Below, in pieces: positions 50,269 to 58,851 of a stretch of 64,000 bases of DNA. The stretch's first letter is position 1. Every line of letters starts with the position of its first letter. The DNA is taken from positions 310,001-374,000 of the forward strand of contig WNWL01000005.1 of the NCBI GenBank assembly GCA_009733745.1. The letters are read 5' to 3'. The notes below the pieces were generated by a model, which was not told the DNA's origin, ran no database searches, and worked only from the letters and a program-made list of their open reading frames with translations. Source of the stretch: Oceanobacillus sp. HTM 045. GTDB taxonomy: Bacteria; Pseudomonadota; Alphaproteobacteria; Rhodobacterales; Rhodobacteraceae. The translations under genes were made by a program, and so were the position numbers.

Positions 50269-50685
50269 TCAGCCTCCCTCGCAGAAGCCGGGGTGGGGGA
50301 TGTCGAGCGGCGCGGCGCGAAAATGCCAGCCCGGCGGGCCGTCGGCCGGGCCGAGGACGTTGGCCTCGCTGCGGAACCAGACCTGCACCGGCGCGCCCGC
50401 GTCGCAGACGGCGTAGGCGACGGATTCCCTGAGCGCGAGGCCGCGGACCATCACGTCCGGCGCGTCGCGCACGTCCCAGTGGGCGGAGGCATGGGCCTTC
50501 CACGAAGCGCCGAGGGCGGCGGCGGAGAGGGTGGAGCCGGGGTCGGACCGGCCGCAATCGCCGGACGGGCTCGCGGCGATCTGCTCGACGCAGGCATCGA
50601 CGGCGGCGAACAGCTCCGCCTCGGTGATCTCGGCGGCGGCGGCCGGCGTGGCCGTGAGGGCGGCGGCGAGCAGGAGGCGCGTCAT
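50269..50685 (-). CDS. Small exported protein, family member 1 in the liv operon
   Basis: 138 residues with a signal peptide (MTRLLLAAALTATPAAAAE). Four Cys (DACVEQ, GDCGRS, AYAVCDAG, HPGFCEGG) suggest two disulfides. The C-terminal half (HWDVRDAPDVMVRGL, then VLGPADGPPGWHF, GFCEGG) parallels the protein at 51188-51682 (AWDVVDVPDIYSRA, HLGAPGETPWGV, EFCGGT), so they are paralogues. ATG 50685 overlaps the stop of the next gene by four bases. Confidence 0.7.
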   Translation of the reverse strand: MTRLLLAAALTATPAAAAEITEAELFAAVDACVEQIAASPSGDCGRSDPGSTLSAAALGASWKAHASAHWDVRDAPDVMVRGLALRESVAYAVCDAGAPVQVWFRSEANVLGPADGPPGWHFRAAPLDIPHPGFCEGG

Positions 50686-51185
50686 TGCTCCTCCCCCTCG
50701 AACACGGTCAGCACCGCCTGAGGCTCCGGCGCGCCGGGCGGCTTCGGCAGGGCGGTGGCGATGAGGGTGACCGGGGTGCCGTCGTCGCGGGTCGCGGTCC
50801 AGTCGGTGCGCCAGCCCTCGGCGCCGGAAAGCTCGCGGGTCTTCTCGAAGCCCTGCGCTTCCAGCTTCCCGCCCAGCGCCGCCAGCATCGCCTCCGGCTC
50901 GGCCCAGAGCGCGAGCACCTGGCAGACCGGCGCGGCGTCGTAGGCGAGCATCACCACGCCCGGCACCGGCGCGCCCCACGCCGCGCCCGGCTGGCCGCGC
51001 ATGTAGACGAGCTGGAACTGGGTGCCGAGCTTCTCCATGCCGGTGTGGTCGGCCTTCGCGCCGCCCATGATCGCGGGCAGGCAGCGCTCCACGGCCACGT
51101 CGACGGTGCCGGAGGTGAGCGCCGGGTCGGCGGCGGCGGGGGTGGCCAGCGCCAGGGTCGCGAGGGTGGCGGCGATCGGGCGCAT
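50682..51185 (-). CDS. Small exported protein in the liv operon
   Basis: 167 residues. Signal peptide MRPIAATLATLALATPAAAD; two Cys (VERCLPAI, APVCQVLAL). The fold seems alpha/beta with KLGTQFQLVYMRGQPGAAWG and PVTLIATALPKPPG. Not obviously related to its neighbours except in size and export. Coupled on both sides (ATGA overlap downstream; three-base gap upstream). Confidence 0.68.
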   Translation of the reverse strand: MRPIAATLATLALATPAAADPALTSGTVDVAVERCLPAIMGGAKADHTGMEKLGTQFQLVYMRGQPGAAWGAPVPGVVMLAYDAAPVCQVLALWAEPEAMLAALGGKLEAQGFEKTRELSGAEGWRTDWTATRDDGTPVTLIATALPKPPGAPEPQAVLTVFEGEEQ

Positions 51186-51187
51186 GG

Positions 51188-51682
51188 TCAGGTGCCTCCG
51201 CAGAACTCGGGGGCGCGCGGTCCGAGGACCGACACGGTCACCCCCCAGGGAGTCTCGCCGGGGGCGCCGAGATGCAGCCCGGAGGGCGAGAACAGCACCA
51301 TGAGCGGCTCGGGCTCCACGTCGCAGATGGCGAAGACCCGCTGCGCCGACTTCGGGGCGGCGCGGCTGTAGATGTCGGGCACGTCCACGACGTCCCACGC
51401 GGCGGCCCCGTGGCCTGCCCACTGGTCGCCGGCGGTTCGCGCGGCATCGGAGGGGCCCTTGGCTGCGTAGGCGGTGCACCTCCACGATCCGGTGCCGGAC
51501 TCCGCGACGTGCAGCTCCGGCGGGCTCTCGCCGGAGCGGTAGGCATCGACGCACTGCGCGACCCCGGTCGCGATCGCATCCTGCACGGCATCAGCCTTCG
51601 CCGCGCCGGGCAGCGCAAGGGCGCAGGCGAGCAGGGGGATGGCCGCAGGGTAGTGGATCGTGGCCGGGAGATTCCTGGTCAT
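51188..51682 (-). CDS. Small exported protein, family member 2 in the liv operon
   Basis: 164 residues with signal segment (YPAAIPLLACALALPGAAKA). Cys at VAQCVDAY, WRCTAY, AICDVE and EFCGGT. Paralogue of the protein at 50269-50685 by the shared WDV.D.PD pattern, Cys spacing and C-terminal FC.GG. ATG 51682 is used; earlier in-frame codons overlap the next gene's region without a ribosome site. Confidence 0.68.
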   Translation of the reverse strand: MTRNLPATIHYPAAIPLLACALALPGAAKADAVQDAIATGVAQCVDAYRSGESPPELHVAESGTGSWRCTAYAAKGPSDAARTAGDQWAGHGAAAWDVVDVPDIYSRAAPKSAQRVFAICDVEPEPLMVLFSPSGLHLGAPGETPWGVTVSVLGPRAPEFCGGT

Positions 51683-51755
51683 GCGCCGCTCCGGGATTGG
51701 CTCCGGCGACAACCTGGCTGAAAGGATCTCGCGGGGGGCAGGCGGGGTGTGCGCA

Positions 51756-52355
51756 TCACTGGTGCTCTCCCTGCCCGCAGTGCAGTTCGAGGCCGGGCTC
51801 CGGAATGCGGCCGGCACTGAACAGGAGAAGGCCTGGGAAGGGCAGATCGCTGCCCGCCGTCCACGCTTCCGAGTCGGGTTCGGGATGGCTCGTCGAGTAG
51901 ATCAATGCCGACACCGCGACGCCATCCGCGGGACAGCGGCTGACTTCCACGACCCGCCGGCCGGGGACGATCTCGTGGAAGCCCTCGGTCTCCGACAGCG
52001 CCGTGCGCCATGCGGCGATGGTGGGCTCCGCGTCCTCGAAGGGCACGCCGGACACGCTGTCGTCCGGAGAATACACCCTGCAGAGAACCACCGTGCCGTC
52101 CTGAACCTCCACCTCGAAATTGACCGAGCCGAGCGGTCCATGCGCAACCGTATACCAGTACTGCCCGTACTTTCCGTCGACCTTCATTTCGAGCGCATAG
52201 GCGTCCAGCGGGTCCAGCGCGCCGCTCTCGGCCGCTGCCCAGCAGCCATCGAACACCTCCATGAGCCACGGATCGGCGTCCGCCGCACCTGCCGCCCGAT
52301 GGCCGCCGCCGACGGCGAGCACCATGGCGGCCGGTATCGCGAGCCACCTAGTCAT
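51756..52355 (-). CDS. Exported protein in the liv operon
   Basis: 199 residues. Signal peptide MTRWLAIPAAMVLAVGGGHR, cleavage near GAAD. It contains FDGCWAAAES, VVLCRVYSPDD, SRCPADGVAV and LELHCGQGE, four Cys in the mature part. Its ATG lies within the 3' end of livG (overlap 8 bp), so translation is coupled to the ATPase. Function unknown. Confidence 0.7.
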   Translation of the reverse strand: MTRWLAIPAAMVLAVGGGHRAAGAADADPWLMEVFDGCWAAAESGALDPLDAYALEMKVDGKYGQYWYTVAHGPLGSVNFEVEVQDGTVVLCRVYSPDDSVSGVPFEDAEPTIAAWRTALSETEGFHEIVPGRRVVEVSRCPADGVAVSALIYSTSHPEPDSEAWTAGSDLPFPGLLLFSAGRIPEPGLELHCGQGEHQ

Positions 52356-53205
52356 GCGCCACCCCGAGATAGGCGTCGATGACCTCCTGGCTGGACCGGA
52401 CCTCGTCGGGCGTGCCGTCTCCGATCTTCTTGCCGTAGTCGAGCACCACCACGCGGTCGGCGATGTCCATGACCACGCCCATGTCGTGCTCGATCAGGGC
52501 GATGGTGGTGCCGAATTCCTCGTTCACGTCGAGGATGAAGCGGCACATGTCCTCCTTCTCCTCGACGTTCATGCCGGCCATCGGCTCGTCGAGCAGCAGC
52601 AGCTTCGGCTCGGCGGCGAGCGCGCGGCCCAGCTCGACCCGCTTCTGCAGGCCGTAGGGCAGGCGGCCCACCGGGGTCTTGCGGATCGACTGGATCTCGA
52701 GGAAGTCGATGATCTTCTCCACCACCTCGCGGTGCTCGATCTCCTCCCGCTCGGCCGGGCCCTTCCAGATCGCCTGCCAGACCATGTTCCTGCGCATCTT
52801 GGTCAGGCGCCCGGTCATGATGTTGTCGAGCGTCGACATGCCCTTGAACAGCGCGATGTTCTGGAAGGTGCGCGCGATGCCCTGCTTGGCGATCTGGTGC
52901 GGCTTCATCTTGCCGCGCCGCTGGCCGCGGAACCAGACCTCGCCCTCCTGCGGGTGGTAGAAGCCGTTGATCACGTTCAGCATCGACGACTTGCCCGCGC
53001 CGTTCGGGCCGATGATCGCGCGGACCTCGCCCTCGCGGATGTCGAAGGAGATGTCGGTCAGCGCCTTCACGCCGCCGAAGCGGAGCGAGATGTTCTTCAC
53101 CTCCATCATCACGGTGCCGGTCTGGTGCGGCCTCAGCCCGTGGGCCTTCTCCTGCGCGGCATATTCGGCGTCCGTCGAGGCAGCTTCGGCGACGTCGTGG
53201 CTCAT
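52348..53205 (-). CDS. livG: HAAT-type ABC transporter ATP-binding protein (LivG-like)
   Basis: 285 residues. Walker A GPNGAGKSS, the LivG-type ARTFQNIALFKGMSTLDNIM with an RLTKMRRNMVWQAIWKGPAE insert, signature-like LPYGLQKRVELGRAL, Walker B LLLLDEPMAGM and IEHDMGVVMDIADRV. The first 33 residues (MSHDVAEAASTDAEYAAQEK) are an extra acidic leader. ATG 53205 follows GGGAGAACGGC; a longer reading crosses into repeats of Pro/Arg/His that are noise. Confidence 0.92.
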   Translation of the reverse strand: MSHDVAEAASTDAEYAAQEKAHGLRPHQTGTVMMEVKNISLRFGGVKALTDISFDIREGEVRAIIGPNGAGKSSMLNVINGFYHPQEGEVWFRGQRRGKMKPHQIAKQGIARTFQNIALFKGMSTLDNIMTGRLTKMRRNMVWQAIWKGPAEREEIEHREVVEKIIDFLEIQSIRKTPVGRLPYGLQKRVELGRALAAEPKLLLLDEPMAGMNVEEKEDMCRFILDVNEEFGTTIALIEHDMGVVMDIADRVVVLDYGKKIGDGTPDEVRSSQEVIDAYLGVAHD

Positions 53206-53332
53206 GCCGTTCTCCCGGTGATGTTCGGTGCGGGTTCCATCTCGGCCTCCCGCGCAGGGCGCGGGGGTGTCGGCCTCGGGCCTGTGCGCCGGGGGCCGAT
53301 GCGCGTGGGGCCGGGTATCGTCGGGCCGCGGG

Positions 53333-53962
53333 TCATTGGGCCTCCGCCCCCTCTGCGGGCAGGCAGGCCCGGATCGCCGCCTTCGGCGCGCGTTCGATCC
53401 AGAACAGGGCGGTCCGGTCATCGGAGAGGAGATGCGCCGAAAGCGCGTCGCCCGCCGTGCCGGCGGCGGGGCCGATCACGCCGCGATAGTCCATCGCGTC
53501 CATGCCGTAGCAGTTGCCAAGCCGCTCCCAGCCGCCGGCGAGCCGCGTGTCGGCCCATGCGCCGAACCAGTCGGCGATCCGGCCGGTCAGCGCCGTGCGG
53601 TCCTGCGGGCTCAACGCGCCGGGCCAGCCGTCGCCGACCCGGAAATCGAGCATCACGCTGCAGGTCGCGAAGGCCGCGCCGCCGGAGAGGCGCGTGGCCT
53701 CGTCGGTGAACAAGAGATCGCCGTGGGCGTCGTCGCCGGTGCCGCCATCCGCCGTCGGGATCTCGCGGCTCCAGGCCAGGTCGCGTTCGTCGCCGCGAAG
53801 CTCGTCGGTGGTGAACGCCTCGAAGTCCCGCGGTGGCCGGGCGGGCTCGCCGACCGAGATGGCCGCGAAGCAATGGTCGAGCGCCAGCGTCTCGAACTCC
53901 GTCACCAGTGCGTCCTGGCCCGGCACGGGCATGACCGCCGCGACGAGCGCCGCCGCCTTCAT
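53333..53962 (-). CDS. Exported or periplasmic protein in the liv operon
   Basis: 209 residues, starting MKAAALVAAVMPVPGQDALV, a weak signal-like N-terminus. Cys at DHCFAA, ATCSVM, GNCYGMD and RACLPAE again suggest disulfides. Includes LFWIERAPKAAIRACLPAEG near the end. ATG 53962 overlaps the acyl-CoA synthetase stop (ATGA). Function unknown; together with the four genes at 50269-52355 it makes five small Cys-containing proteins in one transport operon. Confidence 0.65.
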   Translation of the reverse strand: MKAAALVAAVMPVPGQDALVTEFETLALDHCFAAISVGEPARPPRDFEAFTTDELRGDERDLAWSREIPTADGGTGDDAHGDLLFTDEATRLSGGAAFATCSVMLDFRVGDGWPGALSPQDRTALTGRIADWFGAWADTRLAGGWERLGNCYGMDAMDYRGVIGPAAGTAGDALSAHLLSDDRTALFWIERAPKAAIRACLPAEGAEAQ

Positions 53963-55932
53963 TCCGCCGCCACCTTCTCGGACTGGCCGGTGGGGAAGAC
54001 CTTGACGTCGCGGATCTCCAGGTCGCCCTTGATGGAGCCCTTGCGCCCGTCCTCGTAGGTGACCTCGATGTTGGCGAAGACCGACTTCGAGCCGTCGTAG
54101 AGCGCCTCGATCACCCCGGCGTACTTGTCGGCGATGTGGCTCCGGCGCACCTTGCGGGTGCGGGTCATCTCGCCGTCGTCCGGGTCGAGTTCCTTGTGCA
54201 GGATCACGAAGCGGTGGATCTGGCAGCCCGAGAGCATGGTGTCGGAGGCGAGGCTCCGGTTCACCGCCTCCACGTTCTCCTGCAGCATCTCGTAGACGCG
54301 GGGGTGCGCGGCGAGTTCCTGGTAGGAGCCGTAGCCGATGTTGTTGCGCTCGGCCCAGTTGCCGACCGCGGTGAGGTCGATGTTGAGCATCGCCGTCACC
54401 TGCGAGCGCCCGTCGCCGAAGCAGACCGCCTCGAGGATGTTCGAGAAGAACTTGAGCTTGTTCTCCAGGTATTTCGGCGCGAACAGCGACCCGTCGGCCA
54501 GCTTGCCCACGTCCTTGGCGCGGTCGAGGATGCGCAGGTGCCCGGTGGCCGGGTCCATGAACCCGGCGTCGCCGGTGGCGACCCAGCCCTCGGCGTCCTT
54601 GGTCGAGGCGGTGCTCTCGGGGTTCTTGTAGTATTCCAGGAACACGCCGGGCGAGCGGTAGAAGACCTCGCCGGTCTCCTCGTCGATGCGGATCTCCACC
54701 CCCGGCGTCGGCACGCCCACGGTGTCGGCGCTGACCTCGTTGTCGGGCTGCTGGGTGATGAAGACGCTGGCCTCGGTCTGGCCGTAGAGCTGCTTCAGGT
54801 TGATCCCCAGCGCGCGGAAGAAGGAGAACAGCTCCGGCCCGATCGCCTCGCCCGCGGTATAGCCGACGCGCACGCGCGACAGGCCGAGCGTGTTCTTCAG
54901 CGGCCCGAACACCAGCACGTTGCCGAGCCAGTAGCGGAACCGGTCGCCGGCCGAGACCGGCTTGCCGTCGAGCAGCCGTGGCCCGACCCGGCGGGCCAGC
55001 TCGGTGAAGTGCCGGTAGAGCCGCTGCTTCAGCTTGCTGGCGTCCTCCATGCGGATGGTGACGGTGGTCAGCAGCCCCTCGTAGAACCGGGGCGGGGCGA
55101 AGAAGTAGGTCGGCCCGATCTCGCGCAGGTCCACCATCATCGTCTCGCCGCTCTCCGGGCAGGAGACGCAGAAGCCGCACCAGTAGGCCTGCCCCATCGA
55201 GAAGATGAAGTCGCCCACCCATGCCATCGGCAGGTAGGCCAGCACCTCGTCGGTCTCGCGCAGCCCGTCGAACTCGGCCGAGGCCATCGCGGTGACGATG
55301 ATGTTGTCCTGGCTCAGCACCACGCCCTTCGGCTTGCCGGTGGTGCCGGAGGTGTAGAGCATGATGCAGGTGTCTGAGCCGGTGCCGGAGGCGATGTTGG
55401 CCTCGACCTGGTCGGCGAACTCGGACTTCCGCTTGCGGCCGGTCTCCTGCACCTCGGAATAGGGGTGCAGCGTTGTGTGGTCGTAGTTCCTCAGCCCGCG
55501 CGGGTCGCCGTAGACGATCTGGCGCAGCTCCGGCAGGCGGTCGGCGATCGAGAGGATCTTGTCGACCTGCTCCTGGTCCTCGACGATGGCGAAGGTCGCG
55601 CCGCAATGCTCGAGGACGTACTGCATCTCCTCGGCGACGCTGTCCTGGTAGACCGGCACCGGCACCGCGCCGGCAAGCTGCGCCGCCACCATCGACCAGT
55701 AGAGCCGCGGCCGGTTTGAGCCGATGATCGCCATCTTCTCGCCCGGCGCGAGGCCCAGCGCCATCAGGCCGCGGGCCAGCGCGTGGGTTTCCTCCTCGAC
55801 CTCGGCCCAGGTCCAGGTCTGCCAGATGCCGTATTCCTTCTCGCGGCTGGCCGGCCGGCCGCCGCGATGCGTCGCGTTGTAACGCAGGAGCTTGGGAAAC
55901 GTGTCCCGATCCGGACCGGACTTGCGATCCAT
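53959..55932 (-). CDS. Long AMP-forming acyl-CoA synthetase (FadD-like)
   Basis: 657 residues, first gene of the operon. ANL motifs are clear: LYTSGTTGKPKGVVLS (ATP P-loop), LYGQTEASVFITQQ, GWVATGDAGFMDPATGHLRI and the lid ILDRAKDVGKLADGSLFAPK. The long, mitochondrial/ACSL-like C-terminus (about 130 residues past the lid) fits the subgroup associated with Liv transporters and aromatic or fatty acid uptake. ATG 55932 follows GGGAGGGAATGC. It would trap imported acids as CoA thioesters; the substrate is inferred only. Confidence 0.9.
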   Translation of the reverse strand: MDRKSGPDRDTFPKLLRYNATHRGGRPASREKEYGIWQTWTWAEVEEETHALARGLMALGLAPGEKMAIIGSNRPRLYWSMVAAQLAGAVPVPVYQDSVAEEMQYVLEHCGATFAIVEDQEQVDKILSIADRLPELRQIVYGDPRGLRNYDHTTLHPYSEVQETGRKRKSEFADQVEANIASGTGSDTCIMLYTSGTTGKPKGVVLSQDNIIVTAMASAEFDGLRETDEVLAYLPMAWVGDFIFSMGQAYWCGFCVSCPESGETMMVDLREIGPTYFFAPPRFYEGLLTTVTIRMEDASKLKQRLYRHFTELARRVGPRLLDGKPVSAGDRFRYWLGNVLVFGPLKNTLGLSRVRVGYTAGEAIGPELFSFFRALGINLKQLYGQTEASVFITQQPDNEVSADTVGVPTPGVEIRIDEETGEVFYRSPGVFLEYYKNPESTASTKDAEGWVATGDAGFMDPATGHLRILDRAKDVGKLADGSLFAPKYLENKLKFFSNILEAVCFGDGRSQVTAMLNIDLTAVGNWAERNNIGYGSYQELAAHPRVYEMLQENVEAVNRSLASDTMLSGCQIHRFVILHKELDPDDGEMTRTRKVRRSHIADKYAGVIEALYDGSKSVFANIEVTYEDGRKGSIKGDLEIRDVKVFPTGQSEKVAAE

Positions 55933-56303
55933 GCATTCCCTCCCAGTTCCCTGCCACGGCACCGGGCGGTCTTTGCGCCACCCTTGTTCACATCGCCAAG
56001 CAGACTTGGCCCAACAGGCTCGTGCCGCGGATTTTCCACGCTGCCGGACGGACTTGCAACCATCGCGCCCCGGCGTGGACCCACAGCTTCGCATGTTTGC
56101 GGCAACGGCGCATCGGACGCAAGTGCATGTTCGCCGCGGACCCGCGCCCGGGCCCGCCGTGAGCCGCGGGAACGCGCCTGAACGCGCTTCCCGCGGGTGC
56201 GGGGAGGTGTCCCGGACTGGAATTTCACCTGATTTTCGAGTAGAAAAGTCGCATAAGAAGTAGAAAAGTCGCATAAGAATATCAACCAGGGGAGGATGGC
56301 CAG
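55933..56303. promoter_or_regulatory. Divergent promoter region between the synthetase and sulfite dehydrogenase genes
   Basis: 371 bp. The plus-strand side holds the 20-bp tandem repeat at 56239-56278. The GC-rich part (55940-56200) is open in several frames but contains no supported gene. It should hold the promoter of the liv operon reading left. Confidence 0.5.
56239..56278. repeat. Perfect 20-bp tandem repeat in the sulfite dehydrogenase promoter
   Basis: AGTAGAAAAGTCGCATAAGA occurs twice in a row (56239-56258 and 56259-56278), ending 25 bp before the start codon. It is AT-rich in a GC-rich setting. It may be a duplicated regulator site or duplicated promoter -10 region (GCATAAGA). Confidence 0.85.
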
Positions 56304-57599
56304 ATGGCTTCCGGAGACGACAGGATCACGACGGTATCGGAGTTCTTCTCGCGCGATCCGGCGGCCGCGGATCTCGCGGTGTTCGGCCGAGTCGCCCGCG
56401 CGGACCGGCGCGGCTTCCTGCGGGGCGCCGGCCTCGCGACGATGGCCGGCATGGTGGGCGCGGCGATCCCCTTCAGCATCACGATGCCGCAGGGCTACAT
56501 CCCCGTCGCGCTGGCGCAGGGCGACGTGCTGACCGGGAAGGACGGGCTCACGCTGCTGAACGACCGGCCGGTGAACGCGGAGACGCCGCCGCACCTGCTC
56601 GACGATCCGGTCACGCCCACCAGCCGCCACTTCATCCGCAACAACGGCCTCGTGCCGGACGACATGGACCCAGCGACCTGGACGCTCACCGTCGACGGCA
56701 TGGTCGACACGCCGATGGAGCTATCCATCGCCGACCTGCGCGAGCAGTTCGAGGTGGTGACGATGGCGCTGACCATCGAGTGCGGCGGCAACGGGCGGGC
56801 CTTCTTCGACCCGCCGGCCTCGGGCAACCAGTGGACGCTCGGCGCGGTCGCCTGTTCGGAATGGACCGGCGTGCGCCTCAAGGACGTGCTGGAGAAGGCG
56901 GGCGTGCAGGACGGGGTGGTCTACACCGCCCATGTCGGCGCCGACATGCACCTCTCCGGCGACCCGGACAAGCTGCCGATCTCGCGCGGGGTGCCGATCG
57001 GCAAGGCGATGACCGACAACGTGCTGATCGCGTTCGAGATGAACGGCGCCCCGATCCACCCGATGAACGGCGCGCCGCTCCGGCTCGTGGTGCCGGGCTG
57101 GCCGGGATCGTGCTCGCAGAAATGGCTGACGCGGATCTGGCTGCGCGACATCGTGCATGACGGGCCGAAGATGACCGGTACGTCCTACCGCGTCCCGAAC
57201 CGCCCGGTGGAGCCCGGCGAGGAGGTCGCGAAGGAAGACTTCGAGATCATCGAGCGGATGCCGGTGAAGTCGCTGATCACCAGCCCCGAGACGGGGGCCT
57301 CGGTGGGCGAGAGCGTCGAGGTCCGTGGCCACGCCTGGTCGGGCGACCGCGACGTGACGGCGCTCCACGTCTCGATCGACTTCGGCGCGACCTGGCAGGA
57401 GGCGGAACTCGACGCGCCGGTCAACGCCGGGGCGTGGCAGAACTGGCGCACCGCCGTCACGCTGCCGGAGGCGGGCTATTACGAGATATGGGCCCGCGCC
57501 ACCGACAGCGCCGGGGTCGCCCAGCCCTTCGCGATCGACTGGAACCCGAAGGGCTATCTCAACAACCGCATGCACCGCATCGCGGTGCGGCGCGGCTGA
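56304..57599 (+). CDS. Sulfite dehydrogenase, Mo-cofactor subunit (SorT/SorA/SoxC family)
   Basis: 431 residues. The N-terminal Tat motif is DRRGFLRGAGLATMAGMVGA (Arg35-Arg36). The sulfite-oxidase domain has SRHFIRNNGLVPDDMDPATW, LTIECGGNGR with Cys160 expected to ligate Mo, and GVPIGKAMTDNVLIAFEMNG; the Ig-like dimerisation domain (about 310-431) has RGHAWSGDRDVTALHVSIDF. It oxidises sulfite in the periplasm and hands electrons to cytochrome c, encoded next door. Which subfamily (SorT, SorA or SoxC) is open, as no sox genes are near. GGGAGG precedes ATG 56304. Confidence 0.9.
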   Translation: MASGDDRITTVSEFFSRDPAAADLAVFGRVARADRRGFLRGAGLATMAGMVGAAIPFSITMPQGYIPVALAQGDVLTGKDGLTLLNDRPVNAETPPHLLDDPVTPTSRHFIRNNGLVPDDMDPATWTLTVDGMVDTPMELSIADLREQFEVVTMALTIECGGNGRAFFDPPASGNQWTLGAVACSEWTGVRLKDVLEKAGVQDGVVYTAHVGADMHLSGDPDKLPISRGVPIGKAMTDNVLIAFEMNGAPIHPMNGAPLRLVVPGWPGSCSQKWLTRIWLRDIVHDGPKMTGTSYRVPNRPVEPGEEVAKEDFEIIERMPVKSLITSPETGASVGESVEVRGHAWSGDRDVTALHVSIDFGATWQEAELDAPVNAGAWQNWRTAVTLPEAGYYEIWARATDSAGVAQPFAIDWNPKGYLNNRMHRIAVRRG

Positions 57600-57607
57600 G
57601 GCGGCGG

Positions 57608-57949
57608 ATGCAGAGCGGACACCGCATCGCCGTCTTCGCAGCCGTCTTCGCGGGCATGGTTTCCGGCTTGGTCTCCGGCGTGCTCTCAGGCGCGCGGGAG
57701 GCCGCAGCGGGCGACTACGGCGTCCTCCACGAGGCGGAGGGCGTCGACCTCACCTATGCCTATTGCGCCGGCTGCCACTCGGAACGGCTCGTCGCCCAGC
57801 AGGGCCTCAGCCGCGAACGCTGGGAGGAACTGCTGGTCTGGATGGTGGAGGAGCAGGGCATGGTGGAGATCGAGGAACCCGACCGCACCATCATCCTCGA
57901 CTACCTCGCCGAGCACTACAACACCGACAGGCCGCACTTCCCGCGCTGA
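57608..57949 (+). CDS. Mono-haem c-type cytochrome, electron acceptor of the sulfite dehydrogenase
   Basis: 113 residues. Signal-like N-terminus (RIAVFAAVFAGMVSGLVSGV), then AYCAGCHSERLV with the haem-binding Cys53-x-x-Cys56-His57. A distal Met is probably in LLVWMVEEQGMVEIE. It lies eight bp after the Mo subunit, as SorB or SorU partners do, and should pass electrons to the respiratory chain. It ends before a strong hairpin. Confidence 0.87.
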   Translation: MQSGHRIAVFAAVFAGMVSGLVSGVLSGAREAAAGDYGVLHEAEGVDLTYAYCAGCHSERLVAQQGLSRERWEELLVWMVEEQGMVEIEEPDRTIILDYLAEHYNTDRPHFPR

Positions 57950-57998
57950 GCGCCGGGGAGGGGCCGGTCCCGGCGAAATCGGCAGCCGGAAAGAAAGA

Positions 57999-58022
57999 GG
58001 CCCGCGCGGTGACGCGCGGGCC
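57999..58022 (+). terminator. Terminator after the cytochrome gene
   Basis: GGCCCGCGCG, loop GTGA, CGCGCGGGCC, preceded by an A-rich run (ggaaagaaaga) that would be a T-tract for transcripts from the opposite strand; it may serve both convergent genes. Confidence 0.75.
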
Positions 58023-58075
58023 GTTCCGTGTCAGATGGCCGTGTCTTGCGACCGTGCCTTGTGGTCAGCCGGGCG

Positions 58076-58531
58076 TCAGCCCTCGAGGACCGGGGTCTTC
58101 GCGGACGAGATCTCGATCCGGCGGGGCTTCAGGGCCTCGGGCACCTCGCGGACGAGGTCGACGTGCAGCAGGCCGTTCTCCAGCGTCGCGCCCTCGGCGC
58201 GGACGTGGTCGGCAAGCTGGAAGCGGCGCTCGAAGCCGCGCTCGGCGATGCCGCGGTGCAGGAACACCCGCTCGTCCTTCTCGTCCTCTTCGGCCTTCTT
58301 CTCGGCCTTGACGACGAGCACGCCCTCACGGGCCTCGATCGAGATGTCGTCCTCCGAGAAGCCGGCCACCGCGAGGGTGATGCGGTAGGCGTTCTCGGCG
58401 GTCTTCTCGATGTTGTAGGGCGGGTAGCTCGGGCCGGAACGGTCACCGGCCATCACCTGGTCGAGCAGGTTGGCGATGCGGTCGAAGCCGACGGTCGAGC
58501 GATAGAGCGGGGACAGATCAAGATTGCGCAT
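58076..58531 (-). CDS. Hsp20-family small heat-shock protein (IbpA-like)
   Basis: 151 residues. The N-terminus MRNLDLSPLYRSTVGFDRIA is the IbpA/HspH form; the alpha-crystallin domain spans about 36-130 (YNIEKTAENAYRITLAVAGF, then GVLVVKAEKK, RGIAERGFERRFQLADHVRA, LENGLLHVDLVREVPE). A C-terminal RRIEI is the oligomerising I-x-I-like tail. It holds denatured protein as a chaperone. ATG 58531 follows AAGGAGG. A sigma-32-like promoter lies upstream. Confidence 0.93.
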   Translation of the reverse strand: MRNLDLSPLYRSTVGFDRIANLLDQVMAGDRSGPSYPPYNIEKTAENAYRITLAVAGFSEDDISIEAREGVLVVKAEKKAEEDEKDERVFLHRGIAERGFERRFQLADHVRAEGATLENGLLHVDLVREVPEALKPRRIEISSAKTPVLEG

Positions 58532-58633
58532 TGGGTCATACCCTCCTTGGCGAAGCGATATCTGCATCGGCCCCCCTGTTACGGCAGGGCCTGTCTCTGG
58601 CGCCGGACCCCTTCGGGCATCCGGACGACATTG

Positions 58634-58661
58634 ATCTAGGAACGCTCCCGCGGCCTTCAAG
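58634..58661 (-). promoter_or_regulatory. Heat-shock (sigma-32-like) promoter of the Hsp20 gene
   Basis: Reading on the minus strand: CTTGAA (58661-58656), a 15-bp spacer, then CCTAGAT (58640-58634). This fits the alphaproteobacterial RpoH pattern of a CTTGAA-type -35 and a C(C/T)TAT-type -10. It is about 100 bp before the start codon. Confidence 0.55.
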
Positions 58662-58851
58662 ACCCGCCCGCCCCCCGCCTGCGACCCCCGGCGCGACCCC
58701 CGGCGCGGCACCGCTACCGGTCCCGGCGCCAGCAGGGTTCCGTCGCGTCACCCCGGTCGGCCGTCGACAATCGTCAACGAATGGTTGAGACTCCCGGTGT
58801 TGAATGAGGGGGCCGGTACCGCGCGGGCCCGCAGGCGGTCCGTCCCCCGGC
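58662..58851. other. Gap before the histidine kinase gene
   Basis: GC-rich. It has a 12-bp tandem repeat GCGACCCCCGGC at 58682-58693 and 58694-58705. The kinase promoter should lie here; atcgtcaacgaatggttgag around 58770 is its most AT-rich part. No gene supported. Confidence 0.4.
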
